Positions 26,364 to 36,583 of a DNA stretch of 64,000 bases are shown in pieces (within the stretch, counting starts at the first letter, position 1; each line of letters starts with the position of its first letter). The stretch covers positions 3,968,001 to 4,032,000 of the forward strand of contig CATOTF010000002.1 of NCBI GenBank assembly GCA_951813045.1, read 5' to 3'. Position numbers and translations under genes: made by a program. A model generated the notes under the pieces. That model saw nothing but the letters and a program-made list of their open reading frames with translations. It searched no databases and was not told the DNA's origin. This stretch comes from an uncultured Rhizobiaceae bacterium (lineage in GTDB: Bacteria; Pseudomonadota; Alphaproteobacteria; Rhizobiales; Rhizobiaceae).

Positions 26364-28928
26364 TTACAGTTCGCGCAGCACTGGTGCAGCTTTTTGGCCC
26401 AATACCCGCCACGTTCCAATCAAGCCAAACCCTACGGTAAACACCAGCGCAGCTAATACGGTGAAAAACGCAACCTCCGGTAAAAACGTGAATGTAAAGT
26501 TCATTATCCCGTCGATGACAAACCAGGAAGCCAATCCACCGGCCAAGAGCGCAAACAGGGCGGTTGCCGCTCCCAGCAGTGCATATTCTGTCACAAATGC
26601 GCTTATTAAAACACGCCGGGTCGCTCCAAGAGTCTTGAGAACAACCGCATCGTGAACCCGCGCCCGGTTGCCTGCCGCAAGCGCGCCCCCGAGAACGAGG
26701 ATTGAAGCCGCTAATGCCAATAGGGCAGCAGCGCGTATGGCTGTCGCCAATTGTGCTATCAGATCGTTGACCGCATTGAGCGCATCACGCACCCGAACCG
26801 TGGTAACTGTTGGAAATTGGGTGGTAACGGCTTTTAAAATCTCGCCGTCCCGTTGCACCTGCTGCGCCGATTCGTCTTCATCAAGCGAGGTTGTTTCGCC
26901 CACCCGCAGGGTTGCAAGATGGGCGTGAGGCGCACCGGCAAATGTGTTTGGTGAGAAGACCATGACGAAATTCATCGACATGGACTGCCATTCGACATTG
27001 CGCAGGTTGGCTACCTTAGCGCTGATATTTCGGCCCAGGACATTGATCGTCAATTTATCCCCCACATTGACACCAACTTCTCCGGCCTCTTCTGCGGAAA
27101 AAGAAACAAGGTTTTCAGCATTGTGGTCTTCATCCCACCATTTCCCGTCGGCGAGCGACGCATTGGGAGGTTTTGTTGGAGAATATGTTATCCCGCGATC
27201 ACCGCGCAGGACCCATTCTCCACCCTCTTTCGCCTTAATCTTAGAAGCCGGAACATCATTTATCGAGATAATGCGCCCCCGCAACATGGGGGTCGTTTGC
27301 ACTTCGCCTTTTGGTGCTATTTCAGCAAGTGATGTCTTGAAACTTTTAAACTCGGCCGATTGAATATCGACAAAAAAGAAATCGGGCGCCTTTTCAGGGA
27401 TATTCGAGGAAATCTGATTGCGCAAATTCCCGTCAATCAAGGCCAAAGCCACCAGCAGGGCCAGTCCAAGGCCGAGCGATAATACAACGGATGGTGTGAG
27501 CGCTCCAGGGCGGTGAATGTTGCCAATTGCAAGGCGTAAAGGGGCAGACTTCACTTGTGGCATGCTACGTGCAATCGCTTGAATGCCGATTGATACACCA
27601 CGCAAAAGCACAAAGGAAAAGGCGATACCGCCGACAAACGTAAGCGCCACACGCTGATCACCCGCTTGATAAATGGCAAGACCAGCGAGTAATAAAACGA
27701 CAAACGCCGTGGCAATCTGGTAGACCGCCCGTGGCCAGGGCGCTGTTTCCCGGCCGGCATTACGAAACAATGCAGTCGCCGGAACATCACGCGCCTGTCC
27801 CAAAGGCCAAAGGGCAAAGGCAAGGGCAGTCAGCAACCCGTAAGCCACCGCGATAAGCAGGGCATCGGGGTAAAACGCGGATGCGGAGCCAACCGGTAAT
27901 ATACCCGCCAGCGCAGATTTCGCCACAATGGGCAGGAGCGCACCGATAACCAAACCGATTGCAATGCCAATCACGGCCAGAGTCAAAATTTGTATGAGAT
28001 AGACGGAAAAGACAAACCGAGCTGGTGCCCCAAGGCTCTTGAAGGACGCGATTACATTATTTTTGGTATCGAGAAAGGCGCGCACCGCATTAGCGACACC
28101 AACCCCGCCAACGATCAAAGCTGTCAGACCAACCAACGTCAAAAATTGTGAAAATCGTTCCACATTTCGGGTCAGGGCCGGTGCTGCATTGGCACGAGAG
28201 CGAATACGCCAACCGGATTCCGGGAACTTGTCTTTCGCCTCCGCTATCACAGCCGTGAGGTTTTCTTCGCTTGCGTCATCAAGGTTTAACCGTGTCGTCC
28301 AACTGACCAGAGACCCCGGCTGAATAAGTTTTGTTGCATCAAGCGAACTGCGGCTCATGATCACTTTAGGGCCAATAGCTATACCTTCGGACACCCGGTC
28401 CGGCTCATCAACAATCGTTGCGCCAATTGTCAGTTCTGCGGACCCGATTTTCAACGTGTCGCCAATTTTCAAACCAAGTCTGCTGAGCAATACCGCGTCG
28501 ACAACAAGTGAATCATCAAGTGCAGTATTCGCTGGTTCGGTTATCAGCTTGCCATCCAGAGGCCAGTTTTCTCCAACTGCTTTCAACTCGATCAGGGATT
28601 GGTCGGAACCGTCGGGTAGGCGAGCCATGGCCCGCATGGTGGCCGCTTGAGAAATTCTACCTTTTCCCTCAAGCCATTCGCGCTCTTTATCGCTCACAGT
28701 ACGTTGGGTCGTCTTGAAAGCCGCATCGCCCCCCAGCAAGGTTTTACCTTCCTGAGTAATGCCGGATGTTATGGACAGGGCCACGGCGTTAACGCCTGAA
28801 ATGGCAGCAACTCCCAGCGCGATACAGGCTAAAAATACATAAAACCCGGAAAGACCACCACGCAGCTCCCGCAGGGCAAATTTGATCGCCAGCGAAAAAT
28901 CAGCCGGGCTTGATGAGGTGACGCTCAT
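26364..28928 (-). CDS. ybbP: ABC exporter permease (FtsX/MacB type, YbbP-like)
   Basis: An 854-residue permease with an N-terminal transmembrane helix, a large periplasmic domain, two FtsX-type four-helix regions and a second periplasmic domain, as in YbbP. FtsX signatures include FSQFLTLVGLTALIVGGVGVANAV and VVLKTLGATRRVLISAFVTEYALLG. It overlaps the ATPase gene by four bases. The ybbA-ybbP pair divergent from a tesA-type esterase is a conserved arrangement in proteobacteria; a role in export or membrane-lipid handling is assumed, and the substrate is not established. Confidence 0.9.
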   Translation of the reverse strand: MSVTSSSPADFSLAIKFALRELRGGLSGFYVFLACIALGVAAISGVNAVALSITSGITQEGKTLLGGDAAFKTTQRTVSDKEREWLEGKGRISQAATMRAMARLPDGSDQSLIELKAVGENWPLDGKLITEPANTALDDSLVVDAVLLSRLGLKIGDTLKIGSAELTIGATIVDEPDRVSEGIAIGPKVIMSRSSLDATKLIQPGSLVSWTTRLNLDDASEENLTAVIAEAKDKFPESGWRIRSRANAAPALTRNVERFSQFLTLVGLTALIVGGVGVANAVRAFLDTKNNVIASFKSLGAPARFVFSVYLIQILTLAVIGIAIGLVIGALLPIVAKSALAGILPVGSASAFYPDALLIAVAYGLLTALAFALWPLGQARDVPATALFRNAGRETAPWPRAVYQIATAFVVLLLAGLAIYQAGDQRVALTFVGGIAFSFVLLRGVSIGIQAIARSMPQVKSAPLRLAIGNIHRPGALTPSVVLSLGLGLALLVALALIDGNLRNQISSNIPEKAPDFFFVDIQSAEFKSFKTSLAEIAPKGEVQTTPMLRGRIISINDVPASKIKAKEGGEWVLRGDRGITYSPTKPPNASLADGKWWDEDHNAENLVSFSAEEAGEVGVNVGDKLTINVLGRNISAKVANLRNVEWQSMSMNFVMVFSPNTFAGAPHAHLATLRVGETTSLDEDESAQQVQRDGEILKAVTTQFPTVTTVRVRDALNAVNDLIAQLATAIRAAALLALAASILVLGGALAAGNRARVHDAVVLKTLGATRRVLISAFVTEYALLGAATALFALLAGGLASWFVIDGIMNFTFTFLPEVAFFTVLAALVFTVGFGLIGTWRVLGQKAAPVLREL

Positions 28929-29656
28929 GCTGCAGTTTTCTTGGATGTTTTAGTCGGTAGCTGTTGTTCTTCAATTTCCCCGGCTCGCACCCGAAGCGTC
29001 ACATCGCATTGCGCTGCCAATGACGGGTCGTGAGTGACAAGTACCAAAGTTGTGCCCCGCTCCCGCTGTTTTGCAAAAAGCAACTCGGCAATTTGTGCGC
29101 CGGTATCTTCATCCAAGTTTCCAGTCGGTTCATCCGCAACCAGAATCTTGGGGTCGGGCGCCAGCGCTCGCGCCATAGCGACACGTTGCTGTTCTCCACC
29201 CGACATCTGTGAGGGGTAATGGCTTAACCGTTCCCCAAGTCCAACTGCCTCAAGTTCCCGTTTCGCTTTTGAAAATGCGTCCCGGTCACCGGCCAATTCC
29301 AGTGGAACTGCAACATTTTCCAGCGCCGTCATATTCGGGATCAGATGAAACGACTGGAACACGATGCCGATGTTACGACCCCGAAATGCCGCCAACCCGT
29401 CTTCATCCAGTTTGGAAAAATCTTCACCCGCCAATACAACCTTACCGGAATCGACTCGTTCCAAGCCGGCCATCACCATCAATAATGTCGATTTACCGGA
29501 ACCGGAAGGACCAACAACACCGACACTTTTACCCGAAGGTACATCGAGAGAGATGCCGCGTAAAACGTGAACCTTGGATGCCCCTTCCCCCAATGTCAGG
29601 TGAATATCGTCGAGCGAGATGACGGGCTTTGACGATTGTGTTTCAGATTCTGGCAT
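28925..29656 (-). CDS. ybbA: ABC transporter ATP-binding protein (YbbA-like)
   Basis: A 243-residue ATPase of the LolD/MacB group. Walker A is GPSGSGKST, the signature is MSGGEQQRVAMARAL, and Walker B is ILVADEPTGNLDE, followed by the switch histidine in LVLVTHDPSLA. It drives the YbbP-like permease encoded immediately downstream. Divergent from the esterase gene across 118 bases. Confidence 0.93.
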   Translation of the reverse strand: MPESETQSSKPVISLDDIHLTLGEGASKVHVLRGISLDVPSGKSVGVVGPSGSGKSTLLMVMAGLERVDSGKVVLAGEDFSKLDEDGLAAFRGRNIGIVFQSFHLIPNMTALENVAVPLELAGDRDAFSKAKRELEAVGLGERLSHYPSQMSGGEQQRVAMARALAPDPKILVADEPTGNLDEDTGAQIAELLFAKQRERGTTLVLVTHDPSLAAQCDVTLRVRAGEIEEQQLPTKTSKKTAA

Positions 29657-29774
29657 GGTGCTCCCGCAATTCCTATTTGTCAGACCCGTTCCGACTCACA
29701 TAGATTAACATACGAATATGTAATTTTGGTTCAGGCGTTCCGCCTGATATGGATTCTGAGAGAGGAATGTCAAA

Positions 29775-30476
29775 GTGTTGAACATTAAATTTCAGACAGA
29801 CTCGGTATTTTACGCATCATTTTCCCGAATTCGAGCATGTTTTCTCATTATTTTGCTCATTTTTCTGGCAAATTTAACCTCAGCTTCCGCGCAACAGGAA
29901 GAAACTATTGCCGGTCCCAATATCGTGGTCCTGGGTGACAGTCTCGTCGCCGGTTACCAATTACCGCAAGGCCAAGGCTATCCCGACAAATTACAACAGG
30001 CGCTTGATAAAGAGGAGATCCCTGCAAAAATTATTGGGGCGGGTGTGTCCGGAGATACCTCAAGCGGCGGCCTGTCACGCCTCGCATGGTCGGTGCCCGA
30101 TGGGACAGATGCCGTCATTCTAGAACTGGGCGCTAACGATGCATTGCGCGGCCTACCGCCCGAAAAAACCGAAGAAAATCTGGACACAATAATTCGTCAA
30201 CTTCTTGAGCGGGATATCCGGGTCCTGTTAATTGGCATGCTGGCGCCCCCCAATATGGGGGAAGATTATGCTGCAGCGTTTAATCCAATCTACAAACGGC
30301 TGTCGGATAAATACGAACTGCCCCTCTACCCGTTCTTCCTTGACGGCGTTTTAACACAACCGGGCATGACGCTACCCGACGGCATCCATCCCACCGAGCA
30401 AGGTGTCGATGTCATGGTAAAATGCACTCTGCAACTGGTCAAAGCACTGATCGACGATATGCGTCCAACGCCTTAA
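29775..30476 (+). CDS. tesA: SGNH-family esterase/lysophospholipase (TesA-like)
   Basis: A 233-residue periplasmic hydrolase with a signal peptide ending near ASAQQEE. All SGNH blocks are present: GDSLVAGY with nucleophile Ser56, a glycine in ISGDTSSGG-like sequence (GVSGDTSSGG), GANDALRG with the asparagine, and DGIHPTEQG with the Asp-His pair. Related enzymes (TesA, arylesterases) hydrolyse fatty acyl thioesters, lysophospholipids and aryl esters. Start GTG or TTG-type codons were considered; the N-terminal extension before the hydrophobic stretch is longer than usual, so the start could be a little downstream. Confidence 0.9.
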   Translation: MLNIKFQTDSVFYASFSRIRACFLIILLIFLANLTSASAQQEETIAGPNIVVLGDSLVAGYQLPQGQGYPDKLQQALDKEEIPAKIIGAGVSGDTSSGGLSRLAWSVPDGTDAVILELGANDALRGLPPEKTEENLDTIIRQLLERDIRVLLIGMLAPPNMGEDYAAAFNPIYKRLSDKYELPLYPFFLDGVLTQPGMTLPDGIHPTEQGVDVMVKCTLQLVKALIDDMRPTP

Positions 30477-30497
30477 TATAAGGCGTTGTTACTTTTG
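30467..30497 (+). terminator. Terminator overlapping the tesA stop
   Basis: AACGCCTT (30467-30474) and AAGGCGTT (30480-30487) form an 8-base-pair hairpin that includes the stop codon, followed by a T-rich stretch ending in TTTT. Confidence 0.65.
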
Positions 30498-30602
30498 CGC
30501 TCACAGCAATTTGGTTTTACCAAATACTTGCGCGGGCACGACGCAATAGCGCTGGACTGCTCTTCGCAGCCACCGTTTCCACCTAATTATGAAACGGCAT
30601 GA

Positions 30603-33600
30603 TTAACTTTCCAACCGCACCAAGAGGTCTTTCGCGTCAATCTGGTCACCCCGTTTAATCAGCACTTCAGCGATTTTACCATCCCGTTCTGCATGGAGCG
30701 CAGTTTCCATTTTCATGGCTTCGATGGAGCAAATCACGTCACCTGCGGCAACATCCTGCCCGGCTTCCACCATGATGGTCGAAATCACCCCCGGCATCGG
30801 CGCGCCGATGTGAGAGACATTGCCTTCTTCCGCTTTGGAGCGGGTAACAATGGCATCTCCGCCGTGCAAACGATCAGGCACCCGCGCCCGCCTTGGCTGG
30901 CCGTTCAACTCGAAGAACACGGTAACCATGCCCTGATCATCCATATCACCAAATGCAAGACAGCGGATGAGCAGCAGTTTTCCCTGTTCAATCTCAACGC
31001 GAATTTCATCGCCCGCTTTCATGCCGTAGAAATAATTCGGCGTCGGCAGGGAACTGGTGGGCCCATAGGCCGTCTGCATAAGCGCGTAATCGGCAAAGAC
31101 CTTTGGGTACATCAAATAGGACGCAAATTCCTGATCATTCACGCTGCGACCAACCGCTTTTTCCGCAGCTTTACGTTCTTTTTTCAAATTGGCCGGTTTC
31201 AGGAGTGCACCGATGCGTTTCTTCAAAGGTTTTTCGCCCTTGAGCACTTTCTTTTGGATTTTCTTCGGAAAACCATCCGCCGGACGTGAAAGATCACCCC
31301 GCATCAGCGACACCACAGAATCCGGAAATGCGATATCTTTTTTCGGGTCTTCCACATCGGCAATTGTGAGATCCTGGCTGACCATCATCAGTGCCATATC
31401 GCCCACAACTTTGGACGAAGGCGTAACCTTAACGATGTCCCCGAACATCTCGTTGACCTGCGAATAGGTCTTGGCAACTTTCGTCCATTTGGTTTCAAGG
31501 CCGAGCGACCGAGCCTGTTCTTTCAAATTGGTATATTGGCCGCCGGGCATTTCGTGCTGATAAACTTCCGATGCCGGTGCTTTTACGTCACTTTCAAAGG
31601 CTGCGTATTGAGCACGCACCTGTTCCCAATAAAGTGAAATTTCGCGGATGGCGTCCGTATCCAGTTTCGGATCGCGTTTATTTCCTTTCAGCGCTTCGGC
31701 AATAGACCCGACACAGGGTTGCGACGTGCCACCTGAAAATGCATCCATGGCCGCATCAACGGCGTCTACACCAGCGTCTACCGCAGCAAGCACAGTTGCT
31801 GCTGAAATACCCGACGTATCATGGGTGTGGAAATGAATCGGCAGGTCGGTTTCCTGACGAAGCGTCTTGAACAGTTTGGTCGCTGCGGCAGGCTTCATCA
31901 ACCCGGCCATATCCTTGATACAAATGATATGGCACCCGGCCTTGTCCAGCTCCCGGGTGAGATTGAGGTAATAGTCAAGATTATATTTCGGACGATTCTG
32001 ATCGAGCAGGTCACCTGAATAACAGATCGCCCCTTCGCAGAGTTTTCCGGTCTCAAGAATGGCGTCAATTGATACGCGCATGTTCTCAACCCAGTTCAGG
32101 CAGTCGAACACGCGGAACAGATCAACTCCACCTTTAGCGGCTTCCTGAATGAATTCGCGCACAACGTTATCGGGATAACCCGTGTAACCAACACCGTTTG
32201 AGCCACGCACCAACGCTTGCAGCAACAGGTTCGGTGCCCTGTCGCGCACCAGTGCCAGGCGCTCCCAAGGGTCTTCCGTTAAAAAGCGCATGGCAACATC
32301 AAATGTTGCGCCACCCCAGCATTCCAGTGACAGGAGTTCGGGCAGCGCTTTAGCATAAGCTCCGGCGACATTAGCAATATCGTGGGTCCTCACGCGGGTG
32401 GCCAACAGCGATTGATGGCCGTCTCGCATGGTCGTATCGGTAATCAGAACCTTCTTCTGCTTACGCATCCATTTGGAAAATGCTTCCGGGCCGTCCTTCT
32501 CCAGTCGTTGGCGGGTACCCGCTTTAACATCACCCTCAAACCAAGGCGCGATGGGAGTCGGCGCATCGGCTTTCGGCATGGCCCGGTCGCGCGCTTCAGG
32601 ATGGCCATTGACCGATACATCCGCCACATAATTGAGCAGACGCGTCGCCCGGTCGCGACGTTTAACTTCGTGAAACAGCTCCGGCGTGGTATCGATAAAC
32701 TTTGTTGTGTACGTATTATTGCGGAACTTTTTATGGGTGATGATGTTCTCAAGGAACGTCAGGTTGGTTGCGACCCCCCGAATTCTGAATTCGCGCAACG
32801 CCCGGTCCATCCGGGAAATAGTTTCCTCCGGTGTTGGCGCCCATGCGGTTACTTTTTCAAGGAGGGGGTCATAAAAACGCGTGATAACGGCCCCCGAATA
32901 AGCGGTACCGCCATCCAACCGGATACCAAATCCGGTCGCTCCACGATAGGCCGTAATACGCCCATAATCAGGAATGAAATTTTGCTCCGGGTCTTCGGTT
33001 GTAATACGACATTGTAGCGCGTGGCCGTTGAGCTTGATGTCTTCCTGTTTTGGAACACCGGATGCTTTGGTACCGATCTTGTGGCCGTCCACCAGATGGA
33101 TTTGTGCCTTGATAATATCGATACCGGTGACTTCTTCGGTGACCGTATGTTCCACCTGAACTCGGGGGTTCACCTCGATAAAATAAAAAGCGCCCGAATC
33201 AATATCCATCAGGAATTCGACTGTACCGGCTCCCAGATAATTCGTCTTATTGGCTATCTTCAGTGCGTAACCACAAAGTTCCTCGCGCTGTTCTTCGCTC
33301 AGATAAGGGGCTGGCGCCCGTTCCACAACTTTCTGGTTACGACGCTGGACGGAACAATCACGCTCGAACAGATGAACAGCATTTCCCTGCCCGTCACCCA
33401 GAATTTGAGCTTCCACATGGCGAGCATTCTCCACCAGTTTTTCGAGATAAATTTCATCCTTACCGAAAGCGGCGGCGGCTTCACGTCGCGCCTCCAGCGC
33501 CTCATTTTCAAGATCTTCGGCAGAGCGGATAACCCGCATACCCCGTCCGCCACCGCCCCATGAAGCTTTCAACATAATCGGATAACCAATTTCATCAGCC

Positions 33601-34064
33601 ATCTTCGTGATTTTCTTCAAATCAAGCGGTAGAGGTTTCGTTGCCGGCACGACGGGAACGTCAGCAGACACGGCCAGGTTTCGCGCGGCAACCTTATTAC
33701 CGAGCGACCGCATGGTTTCGGCTTTTGGGCCGATAAAAGTAATGCCTGCTTCTTCACAAGCGTCCACAAATTCCGGGCTTTCCGACAGCAAGCCGTAGCC
33801 CGGATGAATAGCATCAGCGCCCGATAATTTCGCAACGCGGATGACTTCTTCAATTGAAAGGTAACTCTCAATTGGTCCCATGGGTTTATCAAGATGGGGT
33901 CCCGTACCAATTTGATAGGCCTCATCCGCCTTGAACCGGTGAAGGGCAAGCTTGTCTTCTTCCGCCCAGATGGCGACGGTTTTTAAGCCCAGTTCATTAG
34001 CAGCACGAAAGACACGGATAGCGATTTCGGAGCGGTTAGCGACGAGTATTTTTTTGATAGCCAT
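30603..34064 (-). CDS. pyc: Pyruvate carboxylase
   Basis: A 1153-residue biotin enzyme that carboxylates pyruvate to oxaloacetate. Domains in order: biotin carboxylase (KILVANRSEIAIRVFRAANELG, AAGRG-type ATP loop SWGGGGRGMRVI, EVNPRVQVEHTVTEEVTG), carboxyltransferase (ITDTTMRDGHQSLLATRVR, metal-binding HFHTHDTSG), a linking tetramerisation region, and the biotin carrier domain with EAMKMET (Lys1118 carries biotin). All four are present in a single chain of standard length. ATG 34064 matches the usual start; the frame continues 21 codons upstream without support. Monocistronic and divergent from the solute-binding protein gene. Confidence 0.97.
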   Translation of the reverse strand: MAIKKILVANRSEIAIRVFRAANELGLKTVAIWAEEDKLALHRFKADEAYQIGTGPHLDKPMGPIESYLSIEEVIRVAKLSGADAIHPGYGLLSESPEFVDACEEAGITFIGPKAETMRSLGNKVAARNLAVSADVPVVPATKPLPLDLKKITKMADEIGYPIMLKASWGGGGRGMRVIRSAEDLENEALEARREAAAAFGKDEIYLEKLVENARHVEAQILGDGQGNAVHLFERDCSVQRRNQKVVERAPAPYLSEEQREELCGYALKIANKTNYLGAGTVEFLMDIDSGAFYFIEVNPRVQVEHTVTEEVTGIDIIKAQIHLVDGHKIGTKASGVPKQEDIKLNGHALQCRITTEDPEQNFIPDYGRITAYRGATGFGIRLDGGTAYSGAVITRFYDPLLEKVTAWAPTPEETISRMDRALREFRIRGVATNLTFLENIITHKKFRNNTYTTKFIDTTPELFHEVKRRDRATRLLNYVADVSVNGHPEARDRAMPKADAPTPIAPWFEGDVKAGTRQRLEKDGPEAFSKWMRKQKKVLITDTTMRDGHQSLLATRVRTHDIANVAGAYAKALPELLSLECWGGATFDVAMRFLTEDPWERLALVRDRAPNLLLQALVRGSNGVGYTGYPDNVVREFIQEAAKGGVDLFRVFDCLNWVENMRVSIDAILETGKLCEGAICYSGDLLDQNRPKYNLDYYLNLTRELDKAGCHIICIKDMAGLMKPAAATKLFKTLRQETDLPIHFHTHDTSGISAATVLAAVDAGVDAVDAAMDAFSGGTSQPCVGSIAEALKGNKRDPKLDTDAIREISLYWEQVRAQYAAFESDVKAPASEVYQHEMPGGQYTNLKEQARSLGLETKWTKVAKTYSQVNEMFGDIVKVTPSSKVVGDMALMMVSQDLTIADVEDPKKDIAFPDSVVSLMRGDLSRPADGFPKKIQKKVLKGEKPLKKRIGALLKPANLKKERKAAEKAVGRSVNDQEFASYLMYPKVFADYALMQTAYGPTSSLPTPNYFYGMKAGDEIRVEIEQGKLLLIRCLAFGDMDDQGMVTVFFELNGQPRRARVPDRLHGGDAIVTRSKAEEGNVSHIGAPMPGVISTIMVEAGQDVAAGDVICSIEAMKMETALHAERDGKIAEVLIKRGDQIDAKDLLVRLES

Positions 34065-34229
34065 GGATTGGGAGGTGGTTCCAGTTTGCAGGAGCACCTG
34101 CTTTATAGGGACAAGTACCTCGAACATAAAGTAGGGGTTGCGGTATTAACTGGAACGAACAAGGGAAAGTTGATCAACTGTTGAAAAACAGCAATGACAA
34201 GGGTACAAAATTAATTCCCTGGATAAGCC

Positions 34230-34952
34230 ATGATTGAGCAAGTAAGGGCTGAACTCGCATCTACAGGCGTTTTGCGAGTCGGTGTAAATCTCAGCAACAT
34301 TCTTCTGGTTACTAACAGATTGGATGACGGAACCCCGGTCGGCATTTCCCCCGATATGGGTGCAGCCATAGCGGAACAGCTCGGCGTTCCCGTGGAATAC
34401 CATTGCTTTGAGCAAGTTGGGCTTACCGCCGACGCCATCACAAATGCAAACGTGGATATAGGCCTAATCGCACAGGAAGCAGAACGGGCAAAAACAATCT
34501 CATTTACAGATGCCTATTGCGAGATAGAGGGGACGTATCTGGTTCGCAGCGAATCAACCATTCAAACTATGGAAGAGGTTGATCAACCCGGCATTCGTAT
34601 CGCAGTTTCCAATCGCTCTGCTTATGATCTATTTCTCAGCCGTACGTTGAAAAACGCGAAGCTTGTTCGCGCACAAGGCTTGCCTGAAACAGCAGCGATG
34701 TTTGCTAAAGAAAATCTTGAGGTTTTGGCAGGATTGCGACCCGCATTGATTGACAATGCTAAAGCCATCGACGGTTCGCGTATTCTCGATGGCCGTTATA
34801 TGAGCGTTAAACAGGCCCTTGGTACACAAAAGAAAAACGAAATCAGCCAGAAATTCCTACAGGCATTTGTCGAAGATGCCCGAGCAACTGGAGTAGTGCA
34901 AGGATTTATCGATCGTCACAAGGTTACGGGTAAACTCACCGTGGCGGTATAA
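34230..34952 (+). CDS. Family 3 solute-binding-like protein without signal peptide
   Basis: A 240-residue protein with the fold of amino-acid ABC transporter receptors (SBP_bac_3): GVLRVGVNLSNILLVTN, GTPVGISPDMGAAIAEQLGVPVEY, VDIGLIAQEAERAKTISFTDAYCEIEGTYLV. It has no signal peptide, and an in-frame TAA at 34224-34226 rules out a longer N-terminus, so it is either cytoplasmic or has lost its leader. No ABC permease or ATPase is next to it. It converges with the MttB gene with nine bases between. It could be a sensor or enzyme built from this fold; the ligand is unknown. Confidence 0.8.
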   Translation: MIEQVRAELASTGVLRVGVNLSNILLVTNRLDDGTPVGISPDMGAAIAEQLGVPVEYHCFEQVGLTADAITNANVDIGLIAQEAERAKTISFTDAYCEIEGTYLVRSESTIQTMEEVDQPGIRIAVSNRSAYDLFLSRTLKNAKLVRAQGLPETAAMFAKENLEVLAGLRPALIDNAKAIDGSRILDGRYMSVKQALGTQKKNEISQKFLQAFVEDARATGVVQGFIDRHKVTGKLTVAV

Positions 34953-34961
34953 TCCTTATTT

Positions 34962-36545
34962 CTATGCAGGGCGCATTTGTTCCCTTGGCAGGTGGATCGC
35001 GAATCGCTCCCGTAACTCCCGGTCGATCACCTCTTCAACGTGATCTGGAAAAAACTCTTCAAGCACTTTGCGTTTGCGCTCAATGGCCAGTTTAATAATG
35101 TCGGGTTTACCCAGTTCAGCCCATTCTTTCGGGCTGAATCGGTTTGCCAGATCGGGATAGAAATAATCCTTCTGCATCAGGTCCAGAGTCTGACCGTGGC
35201 CGAGATAATGGCCGGGACCATCCACACATACATCGCGCATGGCGTCGATTGAGAGTGTCGATTCGTTTACTTCGATACCGCGCACACAGCGCATGGCTTG
35301 TCCAAGCGCGTCATTATCAAGAAACAGGCTTTCCAGACAAAAACCCATTAGCGAACCATGCATACCGGCCGCCTCATAAACCATATTTGTACCAGCCATG
35401 CCCGCAAGAACATAGGCGATACCTTTTTCCCAACCGGCCTGGATATCGGGCATTTTTGCATCGCACATGCCTGCAGCTGACCCGCCCGGCAGGTCATAAT
35501 AATTCGCCATCTGGCCACATGCAGCGGTGAGCAGCGCCTGTTCACCGGAGCCCCCGGACATGGCGCCTGTGCGCAGGTCGGACACAAATGGCCATGTGCC
35601 AAATATCGCCGGATGACCGGGAACCAACGCGTTGACATAAACCAGTCCTGCCAAAACCTCAGCCGTAGCCTGAACCACTGCGCCAGCGATTGCTGCAGGT
35701 GCCGTGGCACCCGCCTGCCCGGCCGAAAGAAGCAAAACCGGCAAGCCGCCTTTCACACATTCTTCCAACACATCGCAGGCGTCCGCAGCAAAACGTAGCG
35801 GCGGCACGACGAAACAATTAGAGTTTGAAACAAATGGGCGAGCCCGGAAGGCCTCTTCGCCACCGGCAACCTTATACATCATCTCCAACGCTTCCGGCAC
35901 ATATTCGGCCAGCGTAAAAGATGTACCAACATGTTTGGTGGTGCCGGAGAGGCAGGCGTATAAAGTGTTCAAATCCATTTCTAGCGGATCGATAACATCC
36001 CGCGCCACCATGGGGCGCTGGAAGAAATGGATATTATCGAGACCCTCAACAATGCGGGCTGCATCATAAACATCGCGCAAATAGCTTTCGCGATATTCAT
36101 TTTTCTCCACGTCGACGACGTGAACAGCAGCACCAGCCGTTCCAAAATGAACCTTATTACCATTGGGATGGAGGTCGTGTTTGGGGTCACGACCATGGAG
36201 GGCAAAATCCCTATTGGCATTTTTAACCGTATCAAGAACAACATTACGGGGGAAACGGAGCCGGCCGTCGTCACTCATAATGGCGCCGACCCGTTCGCAG
36301 GCTTCGATACAAGTTGGGGTCGCCTGCGACAGGCCGATATTCTCCAGAACATCGAGAACAGCTTCATGGATTTTTTCAACATCAATGTCTGAAAGGGGGC
36401 GGTAGGTTCCGCCCTGCATTCCGGCCCTAACGGGACGAACATCTTCTGTTAGGGGAGCTGCCCGCATATCGCGGCGGGCCTGTCTGCCACCTGCGCGGCC
36501 TGATCGTCTGGGTTGAGGTGTTGGTGTTTCTTCCACAATGCTCAT
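34962..36545 (-). CDS. mttB: MttB-family methyltransferase, non-pyrrolysine type
   Basis: A 527-residue member of the trimethylamine methyltransferase (MttB) superfamily with an arginine-rich N-terminus (RRSGRAGGRQARRDMRA) and a TIM-barrel core. Archaeal MttB needs pyrrolysine from an in-frame amber codon; this gene has none. It therefore belongs with MtgB-type proteins, of which one demethylates glycine betaine to dimethylglycine using a corrinoid partner. The second ATG (36545) is chosen since GGGAG precedes it by six bases. It is the last gene of a six-gene operon with two dimethylglycine-dehydrogenase-like proteins, which would process a dimethylglycine product. A corrinoid protein is not encoded nearby. 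Confidence 0.85.
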   Translation of the reverse strand: MSIVEETPTPQPRRSGRAGGRQARRDMRAAPLTEDVRPVRAGMQGGTYRPLSDIDVEKIHEAVLDVLENIGLSQATPTCIEACERVGAIMSDDGRLRFPRNVVLDTVKNANRDFALHGRDPKHDLHPNGNKVHFGTAGAAVHVVDVEKNEYRESYLRDVYDAARIVEGLDNIHFFQRPMVARDVIDPLEMDLNTLYACLSGTTKHVGTSFTLAEYVPEALEMMYKVAGGEEAFRARPFVSNSNCFVVPPLRFAADACDVLEECVKGGLPVLLLSAGQAGATAPAAIAGAVVQATAEVLAGLVYVNALVPGHPAIFGTWPFVSDLRTGAMSGGSGEQALLTAACGQMANYYDLPGGSAAGMCDAKMPDIQAGWEKGIAYVLAGMAGTNMVYEAAGMHGSLMGFCLESLFLDNDALGQAMRCVRGIEVNESTLSIDAMRDVCVDGPGHYLGHGQTLDLMQKDYFYPDLANRFSPKEWAELGKPDIIKLAIERKRKVLEEFFPDHVEEVIDRELRERFAIHLPREQMRPA

Positions 36546-36583
36546 GTTCATCTCCCAGAACGGTTGAGTAATCTATTGTATCG

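Noticed and set aside
34962-36545. Pyrrolysine-dependent MttB
   Set aside because: No in-frame amber codon interrupts the gene and no pyrrolysine genes are in the window.
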